Source: Rehmannia glutinosa
Taxonomy: Eukaryota; Streptophyta; Magnoliopsida; Lamiales; Orobanchaceae
Assembly (NCBI GenBank): GCA_016081115.2
Contig: CM071935.1
Coordinates: forward strand, 27,452,075-27,516,074
Length of the DNA stretch: 64,000 nucleotides
Direction of reading: 5' to 3'
Positions 10,867-23,100 of this stretch are shown here, piece after piece. The notes under the pieces were generated by a model that saw only the letters and a list, made by a program, of their open reading frames with translations, searched no databases and was not told where the DNA came from. How positions within the stretch are numbered: position 1 is the first letter of the stretch; each line of letters begins with the position of its first letter. The position numbers were made by a program, and so were the translations under genes.

Positions 10867-11895
10867 ATGAATTGCATCTTCTGGAATATCCGGGGAATTG
10901 GGAACATTGCATCTCGTAATGTTCTTAAAGCTTTATGTCACAAACATAAACCTTCTATTTTAGCCATTTGTGAACCTAAGGTGGACATTTCATCCATTTT
11001 GGATTCTTACTGGAGTAGCTTGGGGCTCAGGTTCGTTGCTCAGAACTTCCGGGCGAACGGTCGCCCAGATATTTGGGTCCTATGCGATGCGAGTATTTCT
11101 GTCCATAATCAGGTTTGGTCTTCTTCTCAGTGTATTATTTTGCAAATTCAATTTGGTTCTATGGTTTTCCATGTTGGTTTTGCTCATGGTTTGTGTGATC
11201 ATGTTGCTCGCCGTGCCCTTTGGTTGGAGCTGAGGAATTTGGGTCTTACTGATCTGCGGCTTATTGGGGATTTCAATGCTGTGTTGGGACATCATGAGCG
11301 TTCTGGCACGGGTACTTTATCCCAGGCTTCTTGTAAAGACTTCAGGGACTTCTTGGAGGATTCATGGTTATTTGTTGTGCCGACTTCGGGGAATTTGTTT
11401 ACTTGGTGCTCCCCTCGTAGGCCTCTAGCTCTTCTTCAGGCTAAACCGGATTGAGCCCTGGCAACTAGTCAAGTTTTCGCTCTTTGGCAAGTTGTTAAAG
11501 GTTTAGTCCTTCCGCGTATTGGTTCAGATCACCATCCCATTCTGGTTTCTTGTTCTTCTACCATTACCAAGGGCCCATCTTCTTTTCGGTTCCAGCGTAT
11601 GTGGATTCATCATGCTTCTTTACGGGGTATTGTCACTTCCTCTTGGGCGCTCCCATGCACGTCGCCTAACCCTTTGCAGTGCGTCATGTGGAAGCTCAAA
11701 AGGTTGAGACAAACGATTAAGGTATGGAATAAGGAGGTATTTGGGGATATTAATCGTTAGGTGGATTATCAGATGGAAAGGGTCCGGAAGATTCAAGCAG
11801 ATATTGAATCCGAGGGTTTCACGGAGGAACTCAGGGAAAGGGAATTGGAGGCGCAGAGGGAGCTTTCTCACACGTTGCTCATGCAATCTGATTTT
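10867..11895 (+). pseudogene. LINE ORF2, APE-type endonuclease domain
   Basis: The ATG at 10867 opens MNCIFWNIRGIGN, the start of plant LINE ORF2. Endonuclease landmarks follow in order: the asparagine in FWNIRG, the glutamate in LAICEPKV, the D/N pair in LIGDFNAVLGHHERSG, and the catalytic D-H in GSDHHPIL near 11525. The enzyme would nick target DNA to prime reverse transcription. Two stops interrupt the same frame: TGA at 11452, where LINEs usually have an arginine (CGA to TGA), and TAG at 11758, where CAG is likely. Both fit C-to-T decay. Coding continues to about 11895 and then jumps to the post-RT region, so RT is deleted. Confidence 0.85.
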
Positions 11896-11919
11896 CTCGC
11901 ATTGTTGTATGCCACGGGC

Positions 11920-12970
11920 GGAAGGAGGCTTGGGCGTTCGCACCATTGTTGTTGCCAACAATGCCTTCCTTATGAAGATGGGTTGGAAGATTATGACTTC
12001 AAACTCTTTGGTTTACAACACCCTCAAAAAGCGTTTTTTCACTTCTGAGGGTTTTCCATGCCGTTCGTACATCCCCTCTTCCATATAGAGGGGGGTTCGG
12101 CCTGGGATATCGGGATTCTTGGAGGACTGTCATTGGATCCTCGGATGCAACTCCGACATTTCATTCTGGCTAGATAATTGGCTGGGTTACACCATTGCGG
12201 ATAGGATTGGTATCCTGCAAAAGTACATATATTTATTTCGGAAGCGCATCTCGAATTACTTTTACGATGGGACTTGGCACTTCACTCTATCATTCATAGA
12301 GGCATATTTGGATATGATTTGAGATATTGTTAGAATCCCCATTGCCCCGGATTTGTCGGATGCGCGGGCATGGATACACTCTGATGATGGGATCGTTTCC
12401 TCAAAGACGGCTTACTCATATTTGCGCCCTCACTCGCCGGTGGTTCAATGGGGTTTCTGGATTTGGTCACCTCACATTCCAGAAAGACGTTCAACTGTGA
12501 CTTGGCGCGCCATCCACAATCGACTGGCGGTTTTGGATGTTCTGCGACCACGGGGTTCCTTCACAGGCCCCTTGGTTTGTGTTCTTTGTTGTGCTGACGC
12601 AGAATCTGTTGATCATTTATTTGTCTCATGTGCTTTTGCAAGGGCCCTATGGAAGTGGATTTTCGACTCTTTTGATATCCATCACTTTAGGGCTTATAGC
12701 TTCAATGAATTCCTGGTGCGTTTAATAATTTTTCATTTCAGTGAGCATGTTTCTTTTCTTTGGCGGGTTGCAATGTTATCCGGTATTTGGCTCATCTGGC
12801 AAATCAGGAATGACTTGACCTTCCATGACAAGATCTGGACACTAGAGGCGGCCATCCTTTGCCTTCGTGTTCTTATTTTTGAGTCATCTTCCTTGGACAG
12901 AGGTTGCATGCATAATGACCAAAGGGACCTTCTCATTCTCCGTCGGCTACGACTTCCTGGGTGCCTAAGA
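11920..12970 (+). pseudogene. LINE ORF2 post-RT region with zinc-finger-like motif
   Basis: The region starts with PRAEGGLGVRTIVVANNAFL, the block that normally follows the RT thumb in plant LINEs. It continues through ISFWLDNWLG and reaches a zf-RVT-like segment from about 12350: WRAIHNRLAVLDVLRPRG, then CVLCCADAESVDHLFVSCAF. The frame is broken at 12086-12088 (TAG), at 12320-12322 (TGA) and at 12971. The sequence joins to the endonuclease part without the RT palm, and no FADD box is present. Confidence 0.8.
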
Positions 12971-13027
12971 TAGGCCCCAAAGATTGTGCAGGTTAATTGG
13001 CAGAAGCCCTTGCCGGGATAGATTAAA

Positions 13028-13480
13028 ATGAACACCGACGGCAGCGCATCTGCCTCGCCTAGGCGTCTCACTGCTTCCGGAGTTTTTTGCAATTGCAGAG
13101 GGTTCTTTCGCAGATGTTTTGTGGAAAGATGTGGTTCGGGTTTTGCTTTCGAGACAGAGTTGATGGCGGCAATGCGGGCCATCCATTACGCTTCTGCAAG
13201 GGGCTGGAATCATCTATGGTTGGAATCGGACTCGGTTTATGTGGTGGAATTGCTGCAGAAGATATCCACAGAGGTTCCTTGGCGACATCTGAGCATGTGG
13301 CGATACACTCTGCACCTCCTTTCTCAGATGAACTTGATGGTTTTGCACATCTTCAGGGAAGGAAACTGGGCAGCGGATATTCTTAGCAAGACTTCGCAAG
13401 AGGATACGTGGTGGGGGGCACCCCCAGCGGCCATAATCTCGTCGCTCACTCAGGATTATGTTGGCCAAGCCAATTATTGA
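13028..13480 (+). pseudogene. LINE ORF2 C-terminal RNase H domain
   Basis: A 150-codon open frame holds a plant-type RNase H: NTDGSA with the first aspartate, FETELMAAMRAI with the glutamate, LESDS with the second aspartate, and REGNWAADILSK with the last aspartate. The domain would remove RNA from the RNA-DNA hybrid. It is itself intact but lies downstream of stops at 12971 and 13019 in the same ORF2 reading path, so it can no longer be made as part of ORF2. It ends with TGA at 13478-13480. Confidence 0.85.
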
Positions 13481-13768
13481 TTTGTTAGCTAGTGCGTTTG
13501 GTCTTCTAGTTTCCTCTGTATTGGACGTTTTTTCTCATGGGGGGTACTCTTTTTCCTTTCAAGGGTTTTTCCCACAAGGGTGAGTTTTACCTTGGAAAGT
13601 TTTAACGAGGCCCCAAGCCATCTGATCGGCTTGTGACCATTTCGTTATATTCCTTGACTTTGTTCCCAGGCTTTACTTCTTTGGTTACCTGATCAGCCTG
13701 TGATCAGGACTACTCTTTTTCTTTTTTATATATATATATATATATATATTCACATTTATTCAAAAAAA
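13481..13768 (+). other. LINE 3' UTR with (TA)n tract
   Basis: Non-coding tail of the LINE. It contains a TA dinucleotide run near 13727-13748, then cacatttattcaaaaaaa, directly followed by the right-hand target duplication at 13769. The A tract is only seven bases. Confidence 0.8.
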
Positions 13769-13783
13769 TAATTGCCGTAATAA
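13769..13783 (+). repeat. Target-site duplication of the LINE, right copy
   Basis: Exact 15-base match to 8725-8739. Confidence 0.9.
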
Positions 13784-14217
13784 AGAATGGCGTGAATTTT
13801 TTAGATATTAGATTTGATTTGATTAGAATATGAAAAATTAACTTGCAAAAACTAACTTGATGCGGGATTTGTTTCCTTAGCAGATTGTATTTTATATTTC
13901 AGTTAAAATTTAATGTATTTCCATTTATTAAAATTAATGATATTTATTAATTGTTGTAATAAAGAACGGTGTGAATTTTTTAGATATTAGATTTGATTTG
14001 ATTAGAATATGAAAAATTAACTTGCAAAAATTAACTTGATATGTGATTTGTTTCCATTAATATAATTATTGATGATTGATATTAATTAATAAATAGACTA
14101 AACACATATGGGATTTGTTTCCATTAATATAATTACTGATATTAATTAATTAATAGACACATAGGAGAGTTGTTTCCATTAATATAATTACTGATATTAA
14201 TTAATTAATAGATTTAA
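13784..14217. repeat. Local direct repeats flanking the LINE and LTR C
   Basis: Two nested repeat types. A ~178-bp unit, beginning with cttagcagat and including tttagatattagatttgatt and gaatatgaaaaattaacttg, occurs as 8655-8739 continued at 13784-13876, and again at about 13877-14050. Then a shorter unit, ttgtttccattaatataatt plus gatattaattaat, occurs three times between 14048 and 14210. No coding sequence is seen. LTR C starts at the end of this block. Confidence 0.75.
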
Positions 14218-14885
14218 TGTCACGCCCCAGACGAGACACGACGACGATCAACCACTTAAATAGAAATAAACCCAACGTCTAGACAAATGATACAACAATC
14301 CCAAGTGAAACAGAGTCTAAAGCAGCGGAAAAATATACATAAGTACGAATTACATCTTAAGGTCCAACAACATCCGAATACATCCGACATAATTACCTGA
14401 ATAAGTTTACAGGCCAAAACTAAAATGTAAAGTATACAATATCCAAATCTTAAATGTCAAAGGGTCCTACGCCCTTAAATTACAGTCAAAGAGAAAAAAG
14501 AGTAGCAGGATAAACGGGAGTCCAACATTATTAGAAGTACATGAAATGAGTACAATCATCAGAAAAAGGATGCAAGTTCGACAGTGGGGCGAGGGTAATC
14601 AATCTGTGGCCGGTTCGACATCTTCAACATAGTCCTCATCTAAAGGTTAGAAAACAAGAGGGGATGAGACAGAAATCTCAGTAGATGGGGTGATCGTGTG
14701 CAAGTGTGGCGATATATATAGTTAATGCGAGAAAAACAGTTGTATGAAAAATGCGTGATATATGATGCGTGATTTCACACACAGTCCACAAGCGTCGTGA
14801 TAAATATATTTAAGTAATACACTTATACAGTTTAAGAAACAGTTCGTGGTCACACAAGCACTATGTGATTCAGGCAAGACAGGTA

Positions 14886-15049
14886 GGATTGCGTACGGAA
14901 TGTAACGCCAATCCTATGCAAGACAAGTAGTGGTTGCGTACGGATTTTTAGCGCCAACCAATGCAATACAAGTAGCGGTTGTGTACGGATTTGTAGCGCC
15001 AACCAATGCAATACAAGTAGCGGTTGCGTACGGATTTGTAGCGTCAACC
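14886..15049 (-). repeat. Hairpin cluster in LTR of element C
   Basis: Four inverted repeats, the last three with a period of about 51 bp. The first has arms GGATTG-CGT / ACG-C-CAATCC; the other three have GGTTG-CG / CG-C-CAACC type arms. In the last, the C of gcgcc is changed to T (gcgtcaacc). The spacer words aatgcaatacaagtagc repeat between units. Confidence 0.75.
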
Positions 15050-17529
15050 AAATGGGTCCGATTAACTCTAGAATCGTGTGGATCAGACAACGATTCCATC
15101 GTTCTTCCTTGTAACTCCCCGAGCAACATGGTCCAAGACCTGTCACCTTATCACTCTATAGGCAAAGACAAATCCACAGTAGAGCTAGCTAGGCCCGGAT
15201 TGTCATAATCATGATTATACCCCAAGTACTACGACCCACTTCCCTTGGACAAACTCCGTCCCTCAGTTGCGGGATTAGGACGATGGGGCAGAAGAGTGGA
15301 ATAGCAGTTAAGTTGCCCGGTTCCATCCCAGACATATCCATTCCGATTGTGAGCTCGACACACCAAGTTGACTCAGGCAGGAAAGTAAATACAAGTTCAG
15401 GTAGTCAACCAGCAATGAGTATTATTGATTCGAGGAAGCGATTCAGAAAAATTTCAAAATTACGAGTGGCAATTATGGCGTTGGTGGAGTTATTTGGATG
15501 AATATGATTATCGGGAGGATAAGCAATCTTCGATATCTTGAAAGATTAGGTGGAACATAAGTCCCGTTACAGATTCGAAATCGCAAGACGAGGAAGTCAC
15601 CCAGCGATCGGGTATTAATCGGTCAAGACGATCCAATAAGTCAAGGAATTTTTGAGAAAATAAAATATTTTAATTAATTATTAAATTCAGAGGGTCCAGG
15701 GCTGTTTCATTAAAAGAAAAATAATTTGATTTAGGTCCTTGTTAAAAAGAAAATTTACAATTAGCCCCGTTTTGTAAAAACCAATACTTTTGGGTTTTAA
15801 AATTGAATAAATAAATGTCCCGACCTTGAAATATTATGAGGTCAGTTCCTAAATTCTCTAAATAATTCATAAATTCAGGTTTTTAAAATTTGGAGGTCGA
15901 GTTTTTATAAAATTCTCACATTGGCCCCAAATTTGTTAAAATTATCATTTTGGGCCCTAAGTTTAAAATAATTGGAACTCACAAACCGGAAGGGCTTTTA
16001 ATGTGATTCCAGTTGGAAAATATCACTAAGGTCAGTGAGATATTGGGACAAAATCAGTTTTAAAAAGAAATAAGTATAGGTCCCTTAACTTTTGAAAATC
16101 TCATTTGTCCAATTTTAAAATAATTGCCTTTAAGGCTTTTAGGGGTCCAATTGTTATGAAATTTGAACCTTGGGTCCAAAATATAATTATGTTATAGTTA
16201 AATTAGTATTTTTAGGTACATGTGCTGTATAAGTCCTAGAAATTTCATTTGGGTCCTCAAGTTTAATCTTTTACAATTTGGTCCCTCAATTTTAGTAAAA
16301 GTACTTTCCAAGCTCTAAACACTTGGATTTTTGGAATACACTTAAAATATGTTATTTAAAGTCCCTTAAGAGTTAAAATTTTAAATTTTAAAATTAGGGT
16401 CTGGTACAATTTCGAAAATTGCAATGTAGCCCTTAAACTTCTAAAATTTTATAATCTAGTCCTTGGGATTTTAAAGGTTGATTTTATTTATCTTAAAACT
16501 CTTAAAACTTTATTAAAATGTCCAAACATCATTTTTGAACCTGAGTACAGTCCCAAAATTCGAAAATTATAGAGGGGTCTCTTAAGTTTTATTTTCTTGC
16601 AATTAAGTCCACCAACTTTCCATTTTTGCATTTTAAGTCCACAAATTAAAATTTAATCAATTATGCTCGACATGTCCAGGTTATAAGTCATACAAAACAT
16701 GGATTTCAAGTATCATACACATGCATGTCCATTTCATACAAGAATTCATCAAATACAACCATAAATTGTACATGCATGCACCTAGATTTCAATATATAGC
16801 ATTTTTGAGCAACACTTGAGAAATTTTCACAACTTGATACAAGAATTTAACATACAATACATAATATATATATATATCTCAAGTTCTCAAGATCAAAAGT
16901 CTACATGCATTTAAGTAAAAACACCTAGAAGTTGGAAAGATTTTTCCACGCACCTTAAAAATTGGAGAGTTGTGGAAAAAAAGGATAAATTTCACAACTT
17001 GATATGAAGTCACTTAGGTCAGCCCCTAAGTCAAGAAATATCAAAAACTAAGAGTTAGAAAAATGAGTGAAAAATTAAGGAGAAAAAGAAGAAGGTGAGA
17101 AAATTGGAAATACTACACTTTACCTTGTGTAGTAGATGAAATGGAACTAGTTGAAGCTTCAAAGTTGGAATTTTTGGCTCACACTCAAAACCACTTAAGG
17201 TCAGCCCCTATTTCTCAAAAATGCAAAAGGGGTGTTAAAATTTGAAGAAAATAGAAAGAAGAAGAGAAAAAGGCACTAATGTCCAAATCTTACCTTATAG
17301 TCCAAATTCTCCAACAATTTCTCTTCAAGTCTTCTAAGGTGACCACAATGCTTGCATGTCCTTATGTAGTCTTCTGTGTGTACCTCCAAAAGTCAAAATT
17401 GAACTTAAGTTAAGAAGAGAATGTGATGAGTTATAGGATATCAAGTTGAATTGAAGAATAGAATTTCTTACCTTTGTGGGAGGAGGGTTCGAATTTTATG
17501 AAGAAGTAGGGAAATTCTTGTGTTTTTGT

Positions 17530-17800
17530 TAAGTGTTTGAAGAAAGATGAAGTGTTTGATGATATGAAGATGGTGTTCGTGAAGATAAGAAGGAATGTTT
17601 GAAGATGTGAAGGATGTGTTCTTGAAGATATGAAGAATGTTTGAAGATGTGAAGGATGTGTTCTTTGAAGATTTGAAGATATGAATGAATTGTTCTTGAA
17701 GATTTGATGATATGAAGGAATTGTTCTTGAAGATTTGAAGATATGAAGGAATTGTTCTTGAAGATTTGAAGATGTGAAGGAATTGTAGAGAGAAAGAGGA
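17530..17800. repeat. GAAGATTTGAAGATATGAAGG minisatellite in LTR C
   Basis: Imperfect tandem units of about 30 bp built from gttcttgaagatttgaag and atatgaaggaatt repeat six to eight times. Related tracts lie in the solo LTR (about 23440-23640) and, reversed, in LTR D (about 40115-40330). LTRs A and E lack them. Confidence 0.8.
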
Positions 17801-18603
17801 GAATGTTTAGACAGAAGGAAGAGAATTTGCTTGAAGATTAAAATGTGTTAGTGAAATTTTTAACAATTTTTTTTGTAAAAATGGCCTTGTGGCCGTCCAC
17901 ATTAGAGAGAGGGGGAGGGAATTTTTGTTCAATTTTCATGTCTTGTAATTTGTCTCTTGCATGGAGACAAAAGGGAAGTCAAAGGTATGGGCAAAGGATG
18001 GGTAAGGAAGGAATGTTGGGTGAGTGGGAATAAGTTGAGGAAAATAATATTAAAGAATTGATGTATAAGATAATGTGTATAATGTTTGAATTAATGGTGT
18101 AATTATACACAAGATGACTAATATAAGGTGTATATGTACAAGAGTTGGAAGATATTTCTACACCAAATTGATCATCATTGCCGTCCACTTAAGGGCAATT
18201 GTGGTATTTCCATATATTTTTTTGTCCCAAATTTGATGATAATAGATGAATAATATCAATCTCCAAAATAATTAGTGATTTCCTTGATCACTTATAAGTT
18301 TCACGATCACTTATTCTAAATCAAATTCTTAATTCTATAAGGTAAAAGTCTCTAAATAAATAGTCTATTAAAATTCTAAGGTGATTAATAAATACACAAA
18401 TAATAATAATGATCAATCAAGTGATCATTAATGTGAAATGGAATTAATAATGATTATGATCACAAGTAATAAATAGAATGAAATTAAATGCAAATATATT
18501 TATTATTAATATTTACCCGTCAAAGTGACGCGGTAAAATAGTCTATAAATACATAGATGATAAAATGATCAATTATACGCTCGGAAAAATCAGGGGCCTC
18601 ACA

Positions 18604-18616
18604 ACCTCCCCTCCTT
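18604..18616 (-). other. Polypurine tract of element C
   Basis: On the minus strand the sequence AAGGAGGGGAGGT abuts the LTR. Elements D and E have the same tract next to their 3' LTRs. It primes plus-strand DNA synthesis. Confidence 0.85.
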
Positions 18617-18642
18617 AAAAGAATTTGGTCCCCGAATTCTCT

Positions 18643-20164
18643 TCAGAATAACTCTAGATACTGATTCCTTGTGTCTTCTTCCATTTCCCACGTTGCGTCT
18701 TCGTCTCGGTTGTGGTTCTGTCACACTACTTTAACCATCAGAATCTCTCTCTTACGCAACTAACGTATCTGCTGGTCAATGATCTGGATCGGCTTCTCGG
18801 TGTAGGATAAATTTTCCATTAGAGAAGGAGTATCACGAGTGATGATATGTTCGGGATCTGGTTGATACTTCTTCAATCTCGATACGTGGAATACATCATG
18901 CATTCCTGCATATTGTGCTGGTAACTCGAGTCGGTAGGCTAACTTCCCGATCCTCTGCAAAATCTTGTAAGGTCCAACATATCTCGGACTCAACTTGCCT
19001 CCTTTCTTCGGATTGATCAATCCTTTCCGTGGTGAGAGTCTAATGAATACTTCATCTCCAGCTTCAAATTCCAAATCATTTCTTCTCTTGCCCGCGTAAC
19101 GCTTTTGGCGGCTCTGAGCTGTGCGGATCCGTTCCTTGAGCAGCTTGACCTTCTCCATGGCCTCCTGAACTAAGTCGACCTTTGGAATCGAGGGCAACTT
19201 TCGTTTCTCTTTTGGAGTCCATTGGTCATCAATTTCCCAATGTAGTGGGGATCTGCATTTCCGCCCATATAGTGCCTCGTAGGGTGCCATCCCAATCGTA
19301 GCCTGATAGTTGTTATTGTAGGCGAACTCGGCCAATGGTAAGTGTGAATCCCAACTTCCTTGGAAATCCAACGTGCAGGCTTGCACATATCTTCTAGGGT
19401 TTGAATCGTTCGCTCAGACTGTCCATCAGTTTGTGGATGTGTTGCTGTGCTGAAACATAGCGAGGTACCCAATTCCTCGTGCAAGCACTTCCAAAATCTG
19501 GAGACAAACCTCGGGTCTCTGTCTGATACTATGTCGATTGGTACTCCATGCAGTCGAAGGATTTCTCGGATATAAATCTGTGCGAGTTTCTGTAAGCTAT
19601 CAGTCTTCTTGATGGGTAAGAAGTGTGCAGATTTCGTGAGTCGGTCTACAACTACCCAAATAGCATCATGGCCTTCTCTGGTCCTTGGTAGATCCGTCAC
19701 GAAGTCCATTGTTATGTGTTCCCATTTCCACTCGGGAATTCTCAACGGTTGTAGTAAACCAGATGGTCGTTGGTGTTCTGCTTTTACTCGTTGACAAGTC
19801 AAACATCTCGCAACGAACTCCGCTACCTGGTTCTTCATGTTTACCCACCAATAATTTCGTTTCAAGTCATTATACATCTTGTTTTCTCCAGGATGTATAG
19901 TGTATTTCGAACGGTGTGCCTCTGCAAGGATTCTATTCCTAATTTGCTTGTCACTCGGTACACAAACTCGATTCCAGAATCTGATAATCCCATCTTCATG
20001 CACCAAGAATTCCGATCTCTCTCCTTTAAGTATCTTCTCTTTCAGTTATTGAAGATGCACATATGTCCCCTGTGCTTCCTTGATCTCATTCAGCAAATCG
20101 GGTTTAACTGAAATGTTAGCACATGAAATCTGGGTATTGGTTCTCGTCGGATTCCAATTGCTCA
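18643..20164 (-). pseudogene. Integrase and chromodomain of element C (pol 3' part)
   Basis: Minus-strand integrase of a chromovirus. The zinc-binding HHCC region (AHRSKYTIHPGENKMY, then CLTCQRVKAEH), the DDE core (TMDFVTDLP, VSDRDPRFVS, SERTIQTLEDM) and the C-terminal GDEVFIRLSPRKG and GPYKILQRIGKLAYRLELP blocks are all present. Damage: a stop near 20046-20048, a frameshift near 19386, a stop at 18760-18762 before the chromodomain, and TGG to TGA in the chromodomain near 18730. The chromodomain remnant still shows EDATWEMEED before the normal stop at 18643. The front end is cut at 20164 by a solo LTR; the rest of pol resumes at 24443. Confidence 0.9.
20160..20164. repeat. Target duplication of the solo LTR, left copy
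   Basis: GCTCA directly before the LTR, repeated directly after it at 24443-24447. Confidence 0.9.
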
Positions 20165-23100
20165 TGTCATGCCCCAGACGGGACGCGACGATGATCAACC
20201 ACTTAAACAGAAATATACCTAACAGTCTAGATAAATGATACAACAATCCCAAGTGAAACAGAGTCTAAAGCAGCGGAAATAAATAAACATAAGTACGAAT
20301 TACAACTTAAAGTCTAACAAGATCCAAATACATCCGACATAATAACTTGAATAAGTTTATAGGCCAAAACTAAAACATAAGGTAAAGTACAATGTCCAAA
20401 TCTTAAACGTCAAAGGGTCCTACGCCCTTAAATTACAGTCAAAGAGAGAAAAGAGTAGCAGGATAAACGGGAGTCCAACATCAGTAAAAGTACATGAAAT
20501 AAGAACAATCATCAGTAAAAAGGTGCAAGATCAACAGGCAGGGCGAGGGTCATCAATCTGTGGCCGGTTCGACATCTTCAACATAGTCCCCATCTAATGG
20601 TTAGAAAACAGGAGGGGATGAGACAGAAATCTGAGTGGATGGGGTGATCGTGTGCAAGTGTGGCGATATATATAGTTAATGCGAGAAACAGTTATATGAA
20701 AACGCGTGAAATATGATGTATGATTCCACACACAGTCCGCAAGCATCGTGATAAATATATTTAAGTAGTATACTTATACAGTTTAAGAAAACAGTTCGTG
20801 GTCACACAGGCACTATGTGATTCAGGCAAGACAGGTAGGATTGCGTACAGAACGTAACACCAATCCTATGCAAGACAAGTAATGGTTGTGTACGGATTTG
20901 TAGCGCCAACCATTGTAATACAAGTAGCAATTGCGTACGGATTTGTAGCGCCAACCAAACGGGTCCGATTAACTCCAGAATCGTGTGGATCAGACATCGA
21001 TTCCTTCGTTCTTCCTTGTAACTCCCCAAGCAAGATGGTCCAAGACCTGTCACCTTATTGTTTCATAGGCAAAGACAAATCCACAGTAGAGCTAGCTAGG
21101 CCCGGATTGTCATAATCATGATTATACCTCAAGTACTACGACCCACTTTCCTTGGACAAACTTCATCCCTCAGTTGCGGGATTAGGACGATGGGGTCGGA
21201 GAGTGGAATAGCAGTCGAGCTGCCCGGTTCCATCCCCGACGTATCCATTCCGACTGTGAGCTCGACACACCAAGTTGACTCGAGCGGAAAGTAAATACAA
21301 GTTCGTAGTCAACCAGCAATGAGTATTATTGATTCAGAAGCGATTCATGAAAAGTTTTCGAAATTGCGAGTGGCAGTTATGGCGTTGGTGGAGTTATTTG
21401 GATGAAGATGATTATCGAGAGGATGAGAAATCTTCGATATCTTGAAATATTAGGTGGAACATAAGTCCCGTTATAGATTCGAAATCGCAAGACAAGGAAG
21501 TCGCCACGCGATCGGGTATCAATCGGTCAAGATGATCCGATAAGTCAAGGGATTTTTCAGAAAATAAAATATTTTAATTAATTATTAAAGTCAGAGGATC
21601 CAAGGCTGTTTCAGTAAAAGAAAATAATTTGAGTTAGGTCCTTGTTAAAAGAAAATTTACAATTAGCCCCATTTTGTAAAAACCAATACTTTTGGGGTTA
21701 AAAATTGAATAATTAAATGTCCCGACCTTGAAAAATTATGAGATCAGTTCCTAAATTCTCTAAATTGTTCAGAGATTCAGGTTTTTAAAGTTCTGAGGTC
21801 GAGTTTTTATAAAATTCTCACATTGGCCACAAATTTTTTAAAATTGTCATTTCGGGCCCTAAGTTTAAAATAATTGGAACTCACAAATAGGAAGGGCTTT
21901 TAATGTGATTCCAGTTGGAAAATGTTACTACGGTCAATGGGATATTGGGACAAAAACAGTTTTAAAACTAAATAATTATAGGTCCCTTAACATTTGAAAA
22001 TCTCATTTTTGTCCCATTTTAAAATAATTGCCTTTAAGGCTTTTAGGGGTCCAATTGTTATGAAATTTGAACCTTGGGTCTAAAATATAATTATGTTATA
22101 ATTAAATTAGTATTCCCAGGTACATGGGCTGTATAAGTCCTAGAAATTTCATTTGGGTCCTCAAGTTTAATCTTCTACAATTTGGTCCCTCAATTTTAGT
22201 AAAATTACTTTCCAAGCTCTAAACACTTGGATTTTTGAAATACACCTAAAATATATTATTTCAAGTCCTTTAAGAGTTAAAATTCCAAATTTTGAAATTA
22301 GGGTCTGGTACAATTTCGAAAATTGCAATGTAGCCCTTAAACTTCTAAAATTTTACAATCTAATCCTTGGGCTTTTAAAGGTTGATTTTATTTATCTTAA
22401 AACTTTATTAAAATGTCCAAAAATCATTTTTGAACCTGAGTACAGTCCTAAAATTTGAAAATTACAGAGGGGTCCCTTAAGTTTTTTTTTTCTTGCAATT
22501 AAGTCCACCAACTTTCTATTTTTGCATTTTAAGTCCAAAAATTGAATTTAATCAATTATGCTCCACATGTCGAGGTTATAAGTCATACAAAATATGGATT
22601 TCAAGGATCATACACATGCATGTCCATTTCATACAAGAATTCATCAAATACAACAATAAAGTGTACATGCATGCACCTAAATTTCAATAAATAGCATTTT
22701 TTAGCAACACTTGAGAAATTTCACAACTTGATACATAAAATTGACATACAATACACAAAATATATATCTAAAGTGCTGAAGATCAAAATACTACATGCAT
22801 TTAACAAAAACACCTAGAAGTTGGAAAAAAGTTTCCACCCACCTTAAAAATTGGAGAGTTGTGAAAAAAAAAGGATAAATTTCACAACTTGATATGAGGT
22901 CACTTAGGTCAGCCCCTAAGTCAAGATATATCAAAAATTAAGAGTTAGAAAAATGAGTGAAAAATTAAGAAGAAAAAGAGGAAGGTGAGAAAATTGGAAA
23001 TACTACACTTTACCTTGTGTAGTAGGTGAATTGGAACTAGTTGAAGCTTCAAAGTTGGAATTTTTGGCTCACCCTCAAAACCACTTAAGGTCAGCCCCTA

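Larger units (their letters stand above)
8740..13768 (+). mobile_element. L1-type LINE, internally deleted
   Basis: A 5.03-kb plus-strand non-LTR retrotransposon bounded by perfect 15-bp target duplications. It has ORF1 with a DUF4283-like domain and a CCHC knuckle, ORF2 with an APE-type endonuclease, a zinc-finger-like C-terminal region and an RNase H, then a 3' UTR ending in a (TA)n run and a short A tract. The reverse transcriptase core is missing: sequence upstream of RT joins the post-RT segment near 11900-11930. An intact plant LINE of this type is about 1.5-2 kb longer. Several stops and frameshifts are also present. Confidence 0.9.
14218..18603 (-). mobile_element. 3' LTR of chromovirus element C
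   Basis: A 4386-bp LTR with plus-strand ends TGTCACGCCCC (14218) and GGGGCCTCACA (18603). It is directly followed by a polypurine tract and by the end of pol on the minus strand, so it is the 3' LTR of a minus-strand element. It has the hairpin cluster at 14886-15049 (four units) and a GAAGAT-rich minisatellite near 17530-17800. It is clearly diverged from LTRs A and E and closer to the solo LTR at 20165-24442. Confidence 0.9.
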
